Part shown: positions 32,056 to 42,801 of the stretch, in pieces | How positions within the stretch are numbered: position 1 is the first letter of the stretch | Layout of the letters: each line of letters begins with the position of its first letter | NCBI GenBank assembly: GCA_964553745.1 | Contig: CAZKLD010000002.1 | Location: forward strand, 62,001-126,000 | Length of the DNA stretch: 64,000 bases | Reading direction: 5' to 3' | From: STC-113 sp964553745 | GTDB taxonomy: Bacteria; Patescibacteriota; Gracilibacteria; BD1-5; UBA2023 | Notes under the pieces: model-generated | Told to the model about the DNA's origin: nothing | Seen by the model: only the letters and a program-made list of their open reading frames with translations | Database searches by the model: none | Program-made: the position numbers and the translations under genes

Positions 32056-32811
32056 TTAGCTATGTTTATTCCATAATTCCTTTATAAGAGATTTGAACAT
32101 TTTTGCAATTCATTCATTCTCGATGGTTACTCAGAATATCCTTCATTCATGCTGCGAAACTATCGCAAAAGTATTTCATGAAACCTTAATATCTCAGTAA
32201 ACGCTGAGCTCAGAATCAGGAACTTTAAGGGTTTTTCTCAATTTATCGGGATTGGACTCTATTTCTGCAGCTCATTCTGGCCTTGATGATATCGTGTAGC
32301 TGTATTTTTCCTTGGCAATCCTGCGCAGGAAGTACTTATCCCAGTATTCTTTGAGCGGATGTTTTTTCATGACAAAATCCCTATTCGTGAGGGAATAGAT
32401 TTCTTTGTCTTCCGCTTCGAGGATGCTATCGTAGATGAGCTTTATGTCATCGAATCATTCATAAAAGGATATCTGGGTTCCTCAGATATTTTTCTGATAA
32501 AGCTTCTCTAGGTCTTGTTTGTTCTGCTCAAGATCAGAATAATTCTTCTGGAGATCATCGATGCTGGATTTCAGGAATGATGAGAGCTCATCCAGGCTAA
32601 TCGCTTCATAGAATTTCATCTTGGCTTTCAGATGGCGCTTTACTATCCTCTTCTGGCAAAGCTGCTCGAGAATCTGATAGCATGTTGTTCTCTTTATGAG
32701 AGTTTTCTTGGCGATGGTGCTGGCTGGAGAAATGCCGAGTGAGGCCGAACAAAGGAATATCTTGATTTCAAGCTCCTTGTATCAGAGGTTTTGGAGAATT
32801 GTTTCTAGCAT
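32056..32811 (-). CDS. TrmB-family transcriptional regulator
   Basis: 251 residues. The N-terminal winged helix (LQNLGYKELEIKIFLCSASL, IAKKTLIKRTTCYQILEQL) is followed by a coiled coil (DDLQKNYSDLEQNKQDLEKLY) and a phospholipase-D-like sensor region with YFLRRIAKEKYSYTIS. TrmB regulators typically bind sugars. It is the first gene of the Nudix-ddl operon, and a perfect 18-bp palindrome overlaps its promoter, implying autoregulation. Confidence 0.85.
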
Positions 32812-32834
32812 ATGGATATCGTTAAGGTGTGTGC

Positions 32835-32861
32835 ATTATACGATATTCTACCTGTTGTCAA
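32835..32861 (-). promoter_or_regulatory. Promoter of the TrmB operon
   Basis: On the minus strand TTGACA and TATAAT, both consensus, spaced 15 nt. The -35 box is inside the palindromic operator. Confidence 0.6.
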
Positions 32862-32873
32862 AATATTTTGACA
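32856..32873. promoter_or_regulatory. Palindromic operator TGTCAAAATATTTTGACA
   Basis: A perfect 18-bp palindrome overlapping the -35 element of the regulator gene, a classic arrangement for repression by a dimer such as TrmB. Confidence 0.65.
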
Positions 32874-32960
32874 GTTTGCAAAATATGACCATTGACGAGA
32901 TGTAATTTTTGTGTATAAAAATCACGCAAAACGCAATGTTCATTTAATTAAAGCGAGTTA

Positions 32961-33018
32961 AATTTTGTCTGTGAAATAATTTATCAATTAACCCATGTCA
33001 AAAAATTCAGACAAAATT
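32961..33018. repeat. Inverted repeat before the receiver-domain gene
   Basis: AATTTTGTCTG and CAGACAAAATT are exact complements 36 nt apart, ending 51 nt before the next start. It could be a hairpin in the 5' UTR or a pair of binding half-sites. Confidence 0.5.
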
Positions 33019-33068
33019 AAAAGCTCCAGAAAATTCTCGGACATTATTATAATTTAACCTTTTTGCAA

Positions 33069-34616
33069 ATGACAACTGAAACTGCGACTGCTTCACCGGA
33101 AGATGGAAGAAAAATAGATAAATCCTGAGTCACGAGGCAAATCGAATCAATCAGATGAAAAACAAAAAAGAAATTGAAGGTTATATTCTCCCCCGATCTG
33201 CTGATCAAGAAAAATTGACTTAATCTTTCACTCCATGGTAATTCTTACCTCTGCAAAGAATTATTCGAAGTGCAGGACAGATTCGATGAATTGCATTCTC
33301 CCGAAGAAAAAAGAAGAGAGATGGAAGATGATATAAACGGATTCATTCAGCAAGTCTGAAAATGAGCCAAGCTGAGGAGGACGAGCGAAAGCGATAAAAG
33401 AAGCGAGGAGGAACTGGAAAATCTGGGCAAGGAGATTTTTGATACCGAGCTCGCGAAGCTACAGCAGGCAACATCATCATTCTCTCCCCTCAAGAAACTG
33501 CTCTTCTGGCTATGAGATTACTGGTGGTACTATAATACAGAATTCAGGGCAAAAATCACAGTATCGAATCCCGACAAGAAGTTAACAAGCTCAATCGCAA
33601 AGAAATATCTGTTTGAGGCGCTTCCTGAAACGATAAAAGAAAGTGTCGGTAATATGAGAATCGCCAACGTAGCCGTAGGATACTGACATTTCGCAATCTT
33701 ATTCGTGGATTGAGACAAGAACCTGAGAAGAATAGTGACCGATTCACAACTGTTTGAACTGAGATGAGTTTATGGGTATTCCTATCTCGACATAACTCCT
33801 GAAGGAAAGCCGATAGCGAGATCCGTCTGCAATCAGGGCGGGGAAAGATGCTTCTTTGACGGAGAAAGACTAATGGCACATGATAAATTTCAGACCTGCG
33901 CTCCGAAGACGACTATTATCGACTGAGGATACAAGGTGAATTCCACAAGATGTACGATTGTGAATGGTAAGCTATGCGAATTGATAGATGTTGATGATTC
34001 TGTGGCATACACAACTTGAGCATTTATGGGCCACTGTGACTTCTCTACCCAGGAAGCGCTCAAATCATTCAAAATGAATGAGGAATCTGCAAACAATATG
34101 AAAGTCCGGAATTGAGAGATAACGCTGAACTGAGAAAAAATAAAGCCGGTCGGGATTTTCTCGCCCAGCAATACAAAACTCCTGGAAAATTGATTCACAT
34201 TGTTCGAATTCTCAGATTTCCATGAAATCGACAACTACATCTATAACAAAGTGATGATCGTCGATGATAAGGCAGACTTCATAAGAGCGGCGAGTGAAAA
34301 GCTAAAATGAGTGCCAAGACTGAGTTCCCTTGCGACAAGCTCAAAGAAAGATGCCTTAGATAATATCCTGAATACCGATCCCGAAGCAGTGCTTCTTGAT
34401 ATGCACCTGACAGAATGAGAGGAATTCGACGGGTTATGGATAGCAAATGAGCTAGAAAGCAGATGATTCAAGTGAGAAATCATGCTCATCAGCGGATACT
34501 GAAGGGCAAAACTAGAAGCTATGAGGGTGCTCATCAAGAAAAGCTGAGTCCACGTTCCAGGCAAGGATCTCAAGAAAATCGACAGCTGCCTTTATGGAAA
34601 GTGCGATTGCCTTTAG
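33069..34616 (+). CDS. 515-residue protein with C-terminal receiver (REC) domain
   Basis: The C-terminal ~120 residues form a response-regulator receiver: NKVMIVDDKADF (acidic pair near 395), the phospho-acceptor strand AVLLDMHLTEGEEFDG, and EIMLISGYGRAK with the conserved switch-region residue. The N-terminal ~390 residues are unassigned; a segment has several cysteines (RSVCNQGGERCFF, FQTCAPKT, STRCTI). A C-terminal REC is unusual and suggests phospho-controlled activity of the N-terminal part. No histidine kinase is in the window. The next gene begins 64 nt downstream. Confidence 0.75.
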
Positions 34617-34680
34617 CCAGATTGTCATGCATTTTGACAAAAAAAGACAAATGCAGTATCATTTAATAAATCAAAAAAAT

Positions 34681-35619
34681 ATGCAAACAGCCGAATCAAG
34701 AAATTCTCCGGATTTCCCTGAGAATGTTGAGATAATATGAAAAGATTGACCGATTAAAATGGCAGTCGGAGTTGTTGCGTGAATGGCTATGAGCAGCATA
34801 TCGGAAAAATGAAATTTCATCTTGCTTGTGAGTTTTGATGAGGAATCGATCAAAGAAGCCCTCTCACTGAAAGAGAAAAATCCAAAATCAAGGGTCATAA
34901 TCGTGGATCCGTTCTCACTTAGCACCAGGATGATGGGAGCGAATGATATGATTCTGCTTTCGAGGCTGACACAATTCCCTTTTGTTAAATTCATGACCGA
35001 TATTGAAGATTTCATGGCAGAGATGACAGCATGTGCCAAGGAATCTGATGAAGATGACTCAGACGCCGCACTCAGCGTGACACAGGCTCAAATCTGATTT
35101 TCCTCAAGAATCCTCTGATATCTCAGACATGATCTGCCGAAAGTCATAAGAAGAGGATGAGACGGATATGAGGTAGACGAGAGCCAAAGGGAAAGATTCG
35201 AGAAAATAATGACAGATGCCAGAGCGGCATTCAATATGAAAGAGCATGTCACAGAATCACAGGTCGTGAGATTCATAATGGAAACTAAGACTCAAATAGA
35301 GAAAGTCATGGATTGAGACATAGATTGAGTATATTGCGATATCGATGATACGATAATAAGAGCTGATTGAACCCTCATCTTATCAACTCTTGATATCCTG
35401 GAAAAATACGAGAAACAATGAAAAGCCATCCACATCTGGACATGATGAGAATTGGAGCTCGCAAAAGAAAAACTCGCAGGGACGCCATTTGAGAGATTCC
35501 CTCTGGTATCGAAATACGATTATGCTTGAGCCAATGCTGAGATTGTAATCGATAATGTATCGCCTGAGAAATTCGCAATCCAGACTGGAATCACAGCAAA
35601 AAAATTCATAAGAGTCTAA
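34681..35619 (+). CDS. Receiver-like plus HAD-like two-domain protein
   Basis: 312 residues. The N-terminal half (GNFILLVSFDEESIKEALSL, SRVIIVDPFSL, FVKFMTDIEDFMAEM) looks like a receiver or Rossmann-like fold. The C-terminal part has a HAD nucleophile motif VYCDIDDTIIRADGTL (DxDxT) followed by AIHIWTGGELELAKEKL and ends KKFIRV. HAD enzymes are mostly phosphatases; a link with the upstream receiver protein is inferred from adjacency. A terminator follows. Confidence 0.65.
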
Positions 35620-35631
35620 TCCTTGAAAATC

Positions 35632-35663
35632 AAAAAATCCTCATGTTCCGTGAGGATTTTTTT
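35632..35663 (+). terminator. Terminator after the HAD-like gene
   Basis: AAAATCCTCA and TGAGGATTTT with a 7-nt loop and T-run, 13 nt past the stop. Confidence 0.85.
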
Positions 35664-35796
35664 CATTCAGTAAATTCACATTTAAAACATATAAAATTCA
35701 TAAACTCTTTACGCTGGAAACTTGCATTCGCCATTAAAGGCCTATACTTGGTATGTAAGAGACAAACTTACGGTTTACATTGTAATAATTCAGATT

Positions 35797-37293
35797 ATGA
35801 AAATTTCTAAAAAAGCCCATGTCGCCCTTGTCGTCCTTTTGATTTCTCCGCTTTTAACGGCTTTTGCGGACAGAGGAGGGTGAAGAGATGGTGAAGATGA
35901 TTCCCGAGGAAGGGGTTCTTGAAGAGGCGATGTTTCTTCTAATGATGATTCCCGAAGATGATCCTCTGATGATGATTCAGATTCAGAAAATAGATGAAGA
36001 GGCTCAGATGACTCAGATAGGAATAGCAACTCATGAAGATGAAGAAGCTGAATTCTGAGACCCCAAGATGAGGATAGGGTAAATCGTGCATTTGACAGGA
36101 TAAACGATAAGATAAATTTTGTCCAGAGAGTTGTCGATAGGATAGACAAACTCATAGTCAATATAAATTGATCGAATATGACAGCTGAAGTCAAGGCAAG
36201 AAGAGTGGCAATCTTGCAGGATATCAAATCGATATTGCTAGAACGGCTCCAAGAATTTGAGAATGTCTGAGATAACAGGGCCCCTGTCATCTCTTCACTA
36301 TTATCAGTTTCCATTTCAAGCTCCCAAGCAAGCTTCAATGTCAATGTGAACAAGGCTTGAGTCTGATATTTTGTAGTGCTGCCGAGCTGATCATGAGCTC
36401 CTACCGCAACTCAGGTTAAAGCATGAACCGACAGCAGCTGAGCCACTGCAGCAATAAAATGAAACCTCAATCTGGTTGCTTGAAATAATTCGTTCTCCGT
36501 CTCATGACTGAGTTCTGCAACTTCTTATAGGTTATATTTCACAGCTCAGGATAACTCATGAAATCTGAGAAATGATGTGGCTTCGCTCAACTTTACCACA
36601 AACACAAGTACAGCAGACTCTACTCCTCCGTCGTTCGTGGCGAGCTTAAGCTGAACTACAAGCTCTTGAGCAAATATCTCAGTGAATATGAGCGAAGTAT
36701 GAAAATGATACTATCTAGCCTTGCCGAATTGATCTTGAACTCCGACAGCAGTCCAGGTTAAAGCCTGAACCGACAGCAGCTGAGATTCTGCAGCAATAAA
36801 ATGAAGCGTTAATCTTGTAGCGTGAGCAAATATGTTTTCCGTAATAGGATTGAGCCCTTCAACATCATATATATTGTTTTTCGCAGCTGAAGACATTTTC
36901 GCCAATTTGAACTCGAGCGTTGGATCTCTTGGTTTCACTACCACAGCCGTAGTTGCTGATAATATTCCCCCTACTTTTACGCTTAGCCTAAGCTGAGTCA
37001 CTAGTGGCGGAATCACTGCATCGGTGAATTCAAATGAAATCTGAAAATGATACTTCGTCATACTGTTGAATTGATCTTGAACTCCGTCAGCCTCGCAAAT
37101 CAAAGCTTGAACTGACAGCAATTGAGCAACGGCATCTATAAAGTGAAGCATGGACCTTGTCGTATGATCTAATCTATTCTGAGTGGGATGACTTACTCCG
37201 AATACTTCATACATAATCTTCTATGCAGCAGAAGATGCCTCGCTTAATCTCCAAGGCGTCCCAGTAAGCGCATGATTCCTTACTGCCCAATAA
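35797..37293 (+). CDS. Exported protein with Fn3-like repeats, paralogue 1
   Basis: 498 residues. Signal peptide MKISKKAHVALVVLLISPLL ... AFA, a Gly/Arg/Asp/Ser-rich linker, a helical module (NDKINFVQRVVDRIDKLIVN), then three ~115-residue beta domains with the recurring pattern PTATQVKAGTDSSG ... LSSATSYRLYFTAQD, typical of Fn3-like folds. Probably a surface-exposed adhesin or stalk. No LPXTG or membrane anchor at the C-terminus. Closely related to the gene at 37649. Confidence 0.82.
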
Positions 37294-37311
37294 ATCATTT
37301 ACTGATAATTT

Positions 37312-37343
37312 AAAAAACCATCCCGCATGCGGGATGGTTTTTT
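37312..37343. terminator. Perfect palindromic terminator
   Basis: AAAAAACCATCCCGCA and its exact complement, an almost loopless 16-bp stem ending in a T-run. It ends paralogue 1. Confidence 0.9.
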
Positions 37344-37648
37344 GCTTAAAATCCTGGTACCTATTTCTTGAAGTTAATGGGTTTAGAAAGTAATTTTTAT
37401 TTCCTTTATTCTGGAATTATAATTTATAATGAATAGTTTGACATTTGTCAATGTTATATCACGATATAGAACAATTGAGCTATTCTCTCAGAATAGCTCT
37501 TTCAGACATATGAAAAATAATACTTTAATCTTCACGGCAAAAACACTATATTTCCTTTTATTCTTCTCCTCGGAAGTTTGATTTAATAGCCAACGGCTTA
37601 TACTTAATCGGTAAGGCTACTTACATTTAAACTTTAATATTTTGGATT
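37344..37648. other. Intergenic region before paralogue 2
   Basis: 305 nt. TTGACATTTGTCAA near 37438 is a short palindrome with a -35-like half. A perfect 10-bp-arm hairpin (GAGCTATTCT and complement) lies at 37477-37499. Near 37590-37620 the segment GGCTTATACTT with GTAAG...CTTAC resembles the region 35-70 nt before paralogue 1, so the two genes may share a leader or promoter element. Confidence 0.45.
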
Positions 37649-39646
37649 ATGAAAATTTCTAAAAGTTTTAAAATTATCTGAATAATCCTTGTCGCGACCC
37701 CTTTCTTGACGGCATTTGCCGATAAAAAAGATTCTTGGGGAGACGATGATGATTCCCGAAGATGAAGAAACTCAGAAATACGCACAAACGATAACGGCAG
37801 CAGATGGGGAGGAGGCTCCGATTCTGACGATGATGATTCCGGACGTGGTTCATGAGATTGGAGAAATTCATGGAATCGTGGCGGATCGCATGATGACAAT
37901 TCATGGAAAGGAAAAGGTGATCGTTCGTGGAATCGGGGAGATTCGCACGATGATTCATGGAAGGACAATTGACATCATGACGATAATTCCTGAAGCGGAT
38001 CGAACAATTGAAGCGGATCGAACAATTGAAGCGGATCGAACAATTGAAGCTGATCTAATTCCTGAAGCTGATCGCAGAATGGAAATTTAAGCGACAAATT
38101 CGAGAGAAAAGTGAATTTCCTACAGTGAGTCGTCGAGAAGATAGACAGGCTCATCGAGAAAATAAATTCTTCTGCTCTGAGTCCTGCTGAAAAAGCCAGT
38201 AAAGTCTCTGTCCTTCAAGAAATAAAGACAATGCTTCTTACAGGGATAGAAGATTTCAAGAATACCTGATGAGATACGGCACCTCCAATGCTAACATCTC
38301 TAGTTTCAACCTCGGTAAACAGTTCATGATCTAGCTTTTCTGTGAATTCTAATGAAGCAGGAAAATGATATTATGTCATATTGCCAATCTGAGCTCCAAG
38401 CCCTAACTCGAGCCAAGTAAGAGCATGAACAGATAATGCATGAACTACTGCTGCCTTCAAATGAAATGTTAATCTAACAGCATGAGCAAACATATTCTCA
38501 GTGACATGATTGAATGCAAATACGTCATATGTTCTCTATTTTGTGGCAGAAGACATCGCATCGAATATCTCAAGTGTGGTATCGGTATGATTCCTGACAT
38601 CAGGCGGTACATGAGACACGACAGCTCCGACCTTCTCATTGAGCCTAAGCGGTTCGGCGTCTAGTTCATGAGCTTCTGTTTCAGTGAATATGAATGAGGC
38701 TTGAACAGGATATTATGTGGTATTGGCAAGCTGATCGGCAGCTCCGACTGCAGCGCAGGTGAAAGCCTGAACTGACAGCTCCTGAGTCGTGGCCGCTCTG
38801 AAATGAAGCATCAATCTTGCTTCATGAGCCAATATCGTACCGGTTAGCGGACTCAGTCCATCGACAGGCTATATCCTCTACTTCACAGCCCAAGATGCCT
38901 CCGCCAATCTCAGTTCTGTCGTGAGCCCTCTGAGCATCACGACTCCAGCAGGCGGAACATGAGATACGACAGCTCCGACCTTCTCATTGAGCCTAAGCGG
39001 TTCGGCGTCTAGTTCATGAGCTTCTGTTTCAGTGAATATGAATGAGGCTTGAACAGGATATTATGTGGTATTGGCAAGCTGATCGGCAGCTCCGACTGCA
39101 GCGCAGGTGAAAGCCTGAACTGACAGCTCCTGAGTCGTGGCCGCTCTGAAATGAAGCATCAATCTTGCTTCATGAGCCAATATCGTACCGGTTAGCGGAC
39201 TCAGTCCATCGACAGGCTATATCCTCTACTTCACAGCCCAAGATGCCTCCGCCAATCTCAGTTCTGTCGTGAGCCCTCTGAGCATCACGACTCCAGCAGG
39301 CGGAACATGAGATACGACAGCTCCAGCAATCACGCTCGGCATAAGCAGCTTCACTAATGCCTCCGTAACAGCGAATGCTAACTCAAGCGAAACTTGAACA
39401 TGATATTTCGTAATGCTCTCTAGCTGATCGGCCGCACCTACGGCAGCTCAGATAAGGGCATGAACAGATTGATCTTGAACTGTAGCGGCCATAGCTTGAA
39501 GCTTGAGTTTGGTTGCATGAGATAACCTGTTTGGCGTCGGATGATTGACTGCAGGAACCTCATATGTCCTGCACTTCACAGCTGAGGATGCATCTTTGAA
39601 CCTCCAAGACACCCCAGTCAGCTCCTGATTTACGACAAACCCTTAA
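37649..39646 (+). CDS. Exported protein with Fn3-like repeats, paralogue 2
   Basis: 665 residues. Signal peptide (MKISKSFKIIGIILVATPFL ... AFA), a long Asp/Ser/Gly-rich linker with a tandem SGSGSNNG stretch, the helical module (FERKVNFLQGVVEKIDRLIEK), and four beta domains of ~116 residues with AAPTAAQVKAGTDSSG and STGYILYFTAQDASANLS. Domains 2 and 3 are identical at the DNA level. No C-terminal anchor. Likely a surface adhesin or filament that varies by domain duplication. Confidence 0.82.
38623..39318 (+). repeat. Two identical 348-bp tandem repeats
   Basis: 38623-38970 and 38971-39318 match base for base as far as I can compare; each encodes one Fn3-like domain of 116 codons, in frame. 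A recent duplication kept by recombination or gene conversion. Confidence 0.9.
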
Positions 39647-39664
39647 AACAATTCAGATAATTTT

Positions 39665-39696
39665 AAAAATCCCCGCAGGATTGCGGGGATTTTTTT
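39665..39696 (+). terminator. Terminator after paralogue 2
   Basis: ATCCCCGCA-GGAT-TGCGGGGAT followed by seven T; also ends the convergent methyltransferase gene on the other side (A-run). Confidence 0.85.
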
Positions 39697-39703
39697 ATTT
39701 TGC

Positions 39704-40300
39704 TTATATTTTCCTTAGATCCATAACCAACCAAAGCCGCTTATTGACCTTGTATACTCTTTCAAATTCAGAATCAAATCAATGCATTATTCCTCTTATC
39801 GTATCACCGTTGTATAAAGTGAAGAATCTGTCTCAGATTTCATCTGAAATTATCTCTTCTTTATACTCAGGTCAATACCTTAAAGATAATATGAGGATTC
39901 ATCAGGCATTCAGCATTCAGTGCAATTTTGATAGGACCTTCTCGACCTTTCCGATAGGCAGATGCACAAGTGAGGCAAAGGAGAATATTATATCGAATTT
40001 TTCTTCTGATTCATACTCTTCAATGTCACCCAGCTCAAATTTGGCTTCGGGCAGTTGTTTTTTGGCAATATCAAGCATTCATTCAGAATAATCCAATCAG
40101 ATATAATTATTGGTGTATTTGAGTATTTCGGCAACATCTCTTCAGTTTCAGCATCAGACTTCAAATACGCTTAAGTCCTCAGGATTATCGAAATATGAAA
40201 AAGCTCTTCTGATATCATCTGTTCTCACTCAGGCAGCATTGAATTTCCGCGCAAATTCTTCTGCGAATTTATCATACAATGTCTGTTCATTTGTTACCAT
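39704..40300 (-). CDS. Class I SAM-dependent methyltransferase
   Basis: 198 residues. Motif I SVFEVGCGNGRDVAEIL (glycines partly TGA), motif II YIGLDYSEGMLDIAKKQL, then FELGDIEEYESEEKFDIIF and SFASLVHLPIGKVEKVLSKL. Belongs to the broad Methyltransf_25/11 group; the substrate is unknown. It follows the UMPH-1-like gene with 23 nt spacing and is probably co-transcribed. Confidence 0.85.
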
Positions 40301-40323
40301 GGCTTCAAAGATAGCAAAATATC

Positions 40324-41163
40324 TTATTTTATGTATTCCAGTATCTTAAATGGTACATCAAAGCTATCGTGATTGCTCTCAATTACAATATCGAAAGTGT
40401 CCAAGAAAATTTCTTTCGAGGGTATTTTCTTGTCTGAGATGAATCATATCTTTAGCGCATCCGGCCTTAGATTCTCAGCTATCATCTTGACATCGGAAAG
40501 ACTATCTCAAATCAGGATTATATCGTTTTTTCACTCAACCATATGTCTGACCCTTTCTGGCATATCTTGTTCGTCTTTGTTTTCCGAATGGATTATCATA
40601 TCCTTATTCATGCCTATGCAGAATCATTCTTCATTGAATTTAAGCTCGTTTGAGGTGATATGCAGGTTGGAATGTTCAGCTTCATGAAAATCTAGGAATT
40701 CAGAAATCGTATTCGTCAATCATGCTGACAAGATGATGAAGGGCACATTGCAGATTGCAGAATAATCTATCAATTCTCTCATCCCGTGTCTGAAATCCAT
40801 AAGGCAGCTATCCTGGATTATCATATCGATAACACTGAAATGAAGCCTATATTTTATGAAGAGATCCAGATGCTTCATCCACCATTCCTTCATCAGAGAA
40901 TCTTTTTCTTCGCTAGATAAAGTAGCATCTATCTCAAAAGGATAATAATGTTCAAAAAAAGTATTTCTTTCTGTATTATACTCTTCTGGCATCATTCCTG
41001 TTTTTCAGAAAAGCGACCAAGATGTATATCCGTTATCTTGTGTTATTGTACTATCGAAATCAGCTACTATCTGTAGGTTGCTTTTTCTGAATTTATTGAT
41101 TTTTGATTTGACAGCTTCATCGTCCTTGATGAATATTTTGGGATTGGATAACAGTTTTTGCAT
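40324..41163 (-). CDS. Pyrimidine 5'-nucleotidase (UMPH-1/NT5C3-like HAD)
   Basis: 279 residues. HAD motif VADFDSTITQDN near 34-42 with the UMPH-1 hallmark segments NTERNTFFEHYYPFEID, MKEWWMKHLDLFIKY and FIILSAGLTNTISEF; later DIILIGDSLSDVKM supplies the acidic motif. UMPH-1 enzymes dephosphorylate UMP/CMP and are common in eukaryotes and scattered bacteria. Upstream of the methyltransferase in a likely operon. Confidence 0.85.
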
Positions 41164-41288
41164 GGGATTAAATGGGGGTTTACAATTAATTTATATCAGT
41201 ATATAATATAGATAATCACATTAAAGCAAGTCTCATTTAAAAAGCAGAAAATGCCAGACAACCATCTGCATATTTCATCTTCAAAAAA

Positions 41289-41999
41289 TTACCTATCGTA
41301 ATCTAAAAGTTTCTTCTCTGACATATTATAGAAACTCCTGCAATATTGGTTTTCTCAGATGCTTTTCTCTATATCATAATTTAAGATTTTTGCCTTGTAA
41401 AGGCTTTGAAGAGAATTTATAGGATCTCAAGGATAGCAAACCAGCCTCCATGAATCTTCTGATGGAAGAGTTTTCGGCAATGGTATAGACCTATGAGTCA
41501 ACAGATGAGTTACTGCTATTTCTTCTATCAGGAAGCTGATATTGGCATCTATTTCATCTCTTCACTGCGATTCCAAATCCATTTTTATGGATTTTTTGAA
41601 TGCATCGTTCTCGGAATATGCTTTCATTAATCTGTTTTTCAGCATCTGGAATCATTCTCAATTCAGTATCATGTAATCCCAAGGCAAGAAATGGAAAGAT
41701 TGCGGGACATATTTCTTTGATTTCAGGATTATATTCTCAAATTCCTGCTTATGTGCGATCATCTGGTTCAAAGTCTTCTTCCTGAGTTCCAGTGCTGGCT
41801 CCTCGCTATTGAAATACAGTCAATTAGTATAGATTATGATGACATCGATTGAGATATATGGAATCTTGGATTCGAAGAATTTCAGAAACTCAAAAAGTTC
41901 CTTCCCTGATTGAGCGTTTGCGATTCGGCTCATTGAAATAGGAAATATGAGGTATCAGTTCGGTGCGACCCTTGATATGTCTCGTGCTTGGTTTGGCAT
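41289..41999 (-). CDS. Possible cyclodipeptide synthase-like protein
   Basis: 236 residues. N-terminal RVAPNGYLIFPISMSRIANA (possible catalytic Ser region), VIIIYTNGLYF, RKKTLNQMIAHKQEFENII (a Lys/Arg-rich helix that could bind tRNA) and C-terminal FLIEEIAVTHLLTHRSIPLP ... YPGDPINSLQSLY. The order recalls tRNA-dependent cyclodipeptide synthases (GxSPFN..., YxxxExP...YHr...). The match is weak and the key Tyr/Glu cannot be assigned with certainty. Hypothetical otherwise; it stands alone. Confidence 0.6.
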
Positions 42000-42087
42000 T
42001 GATAAGAGAATTAATGGTTATTGTGTAAGATGATGGGATTATCCGCAATTTTCATCCATAATATCCAGTTTAAGGGGAAAAATGAAA

Positions 42088-42717
42088 TTAATTTTTAATT
42101 TCATTGCGTTGCATCAGACGATATAATTTTAAATATTGTTTTTTGGGGTTTTCGATTATGTATTTTTTTATTTTCAGGTATCCCTCTTCATTACGGATTA
42201 TGCGTTCGTAATAATTTGGTTGCCAGGAGAAATGGGCGTTTGGATGGGATTTGTTAATCAAATATGTGCATTTTCATTTTAATTGTCTGATTATATTTCA
42301 TAACAATTTTGGATTTAACATCGGATTATCAATTCATGTGATTCATCAATTATTTGAAATTTTAATATTTACAACATCATTTGTAGAGACGCGATTAATC
42401 GCGTCTCTACAATATCCATTATCCATTAATTCATCCCCATCACATATAATCAAAATCAAATGTGCATGATCGCCCATCACAATATATTCATCAATCACAA
42501 CATTTTTCCGCAAATCCGGCGTCTTCATGATTTCATTTTCAACAATTTGCCCCAAATCATTCAAAATTATATATCAACCGACATTTACCCCAAAAACATC
42601 TCACCTGATTTTCGAACAAATCGTAACGAAATAATATCAATTCCTAGAATAATCGAATCCCTTCAATCTCAATGAACCGGTATTGTATTTTAATTTATAC
42701 TTATCGGAAACGTCCAT
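42088..42717 (-). CDS. REP-associated tyrosine transposase (RAYT, Y1_Tnp family)
   Basis: 209 residues. HUH-like metal site VMGDHAHLILI, catalytic Tyr region QPNYYERIIRNEEGYLK and N-terminal GYYFVTICSKIR, all typical of IS200/RAYT enzymes that mobilise REP palindromes. The catalytic Tyr is present. A 28-bp palindrome is inserted in frame between the HUH region and the Tyr helix, encoding CRDAINRVST-type residues. Start ATG 42717 gives the family length. No IS200 end sequences are obvious. Confidence 0.88.
42383..42410. repeat. 28-bp perfect palindrome within the RAYT gene
   Basis: GTAGAGACGCGATT and its exact complement AATCGCGTCTCTAC, no loop. It is GC-richer than the host gene, like a REP element, the natural target of RAYT enzymes. 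Confidence 0.85.
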
Positions 42718-42801
42718 ATAAAATCACCTTATGGATCATATAGATTCCCGATTCCTCAGAAATGACGGGATTAAGGCGATTTATGCAGTTAATGAAAGAG
42801 G

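Noticed and set aside
35864..36058. Plus-strand ORFs within the Fn3-like genes (also 37716-38090)
   Set aside because: Alternative frames of the repetitive Asp/Ser/Gly linkers; the real frame carries the signal peptide and domains.
42383..42410. CRISPR repeat or Rho-independent terminator
   Set aside because: A single palindrome with no T-run and no spaced copies nearby.
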